Positions 63,270 through 64,000 of a stretch of DNA of 64,000 bases are shown piece by piece. A program made the translations under genes and the position numbers. A model generated the notes under the pieces. The model was not told the DNA's origin, searched no databases, and worked only from the letters and a program-made list of their open reading frames with translations. The stretch is from Tomocerus qinae (Eukaryota > Arthropoda > Collembola > Entomobryomorpha > Tomoceridae): positions 102,238,001 to 102,302,000 of the forward strand of contig CM034546.1 of assembly GCA_020055645.1 (NCBI GenBank), in the 5' to 3' direction. How positions within the stretch are numbered: the stretch's first letter is position 1; each line of letters opens with the position of its first letter.

Positions 63270-64000
63270 TAGGTGTAGACTAGCAATTATGATAATTATA
63301 ACTCTATCAAAACAGTTTTACTCACTGTATGACGCATGAATTTATTGATTCTAATACTTTTAAAATTTTCAGACTCATCTCTCTAATCAATAAAATATAA
63401 AATACCACACTGGGTTTTGATGCTATTAGAACAACCAAGTTAAATCCAGAACAGGACTTGTTAGGGTAAAAGTCTGTGGGATTAACTAAGGTTAAAACGA
63501 GCAATTCAGAATTAATAATAAACTAACCTTTCATCTAATACTGCTAAAGAAATATAACTCACATAATAAAACCTGAATACATTCAGTCACCAGATACCAG
63601 AATGGGTAATTGAATAATCCTAATAAAAGCTTTCAATACATTTCCTTCAGTGCAGAAACTCACATTTATTTGAAGAATTTTTCAAAAAGTTCATCACACA
63701 TGCTTAAGAAACTATAAATTTTTCTACTTTAACTTATTATACTTACTAACTAGGGCCGCTTATCGTCATTTTTAAGAGTTGAAACCATGATATGAAATAC
63801 AAACTCACTGGCTCTTATCCAGTGATTTGAAATTAACATAATATAAATACTTAGGAAAATTATGACTAAATACACTATTGTGATAGAGAAAAGTAAGGAT
63901 TTAGTCTACCCCATGATTTACCTGTTTTCACAACTACGGGAAGTCTAACTGACAGTTTGAAACAAGATTCCATCACATCGCGTATTTCGCATGCGACTTG
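63270..64000. other. Right-hand window end, nothing recognised
   Basis: 731 bp of AT-rich sequence with only one 60-codon minus-strand frame (63322-63504) that shows no domain or splice link. No repeat or RNA gene is visible. Confidence 0.5.

Overview
The window is nuclear DNA of an animal, most likely a non-vertebrate with AT-rich intergenic sequence. The evidence is a type IV collagen with a complete double-C4 NC1 domain, plus spliceosomal introns throughout (mostly GT-AG, the shortest well-supported one 63 nt) and orthologues of conserved eukaryotic genes. The sequence alone does not fix the phylum. No bacterial operon, CRISPR array, rRNA or clear tRNA is visible.

Layout. 1-465: one truncated and one intact copy of a palindromic hAT-type MITE. 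465-11654: no gene seen, apart from a 58-bp direct repeat pair. 11655-20638 (+): a TBC1D24/Skywalker-type gene (TBC plus TLDc) with two alternative, phase-matched first exons. 21268-21501: a third copy of the MITE. 21510-37831: about 16 kb with no supportable gene. 37832-48978 (+): a type IV collagen alpha chain of about 1,870 residues. Its N-terminal exon, ahead of the Gly-X-Y helix, encodes six ENGYNRG(D/G) repeats, three RGD motifs, an Arg/Glu-rich stretch and a cysteine knot. 48979-52059: intergenic, with a foldback element and a second hAT-like MITE. 52060-59053: a compact cluster of F-box gene (+), PIGX (-) and CHMP6 (+), convergent then divergent, with a TA-flanked MITE inside the shared PIGX/CHMP6 promoter interval. 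61976-63260: a decayed Mutator-like element with a 9-bp target duplication and subrepeat-rich terminal inverted repeats.

How the genes relate. They are not one pathway. TBC1D24 acts in ARF6/phosphoinositide membrane traffic, CHMP6 in ESCRT-III, PIGX in GPI-anchor mannosylation in the ER, the F-box protein probably in SCF ubiquitin ligases, and collagen IV in basement membrane. The most novel item is the RGD-repeat N-terminal extension of the collagen IV chain. Other items worth a look are the phase-matched alternative starts of TBC1D24, a GC-AG intron in PIGX, two proposed ultra-short introns, and four DNA-transposon insertions with readable target-site duplications (two copies of one hAT-like family, a second hAT-like element and the Mutator-like element). 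All gene models were spliced by eye from ORF continuity, splice consensus and phase. No expression or database search was possible.
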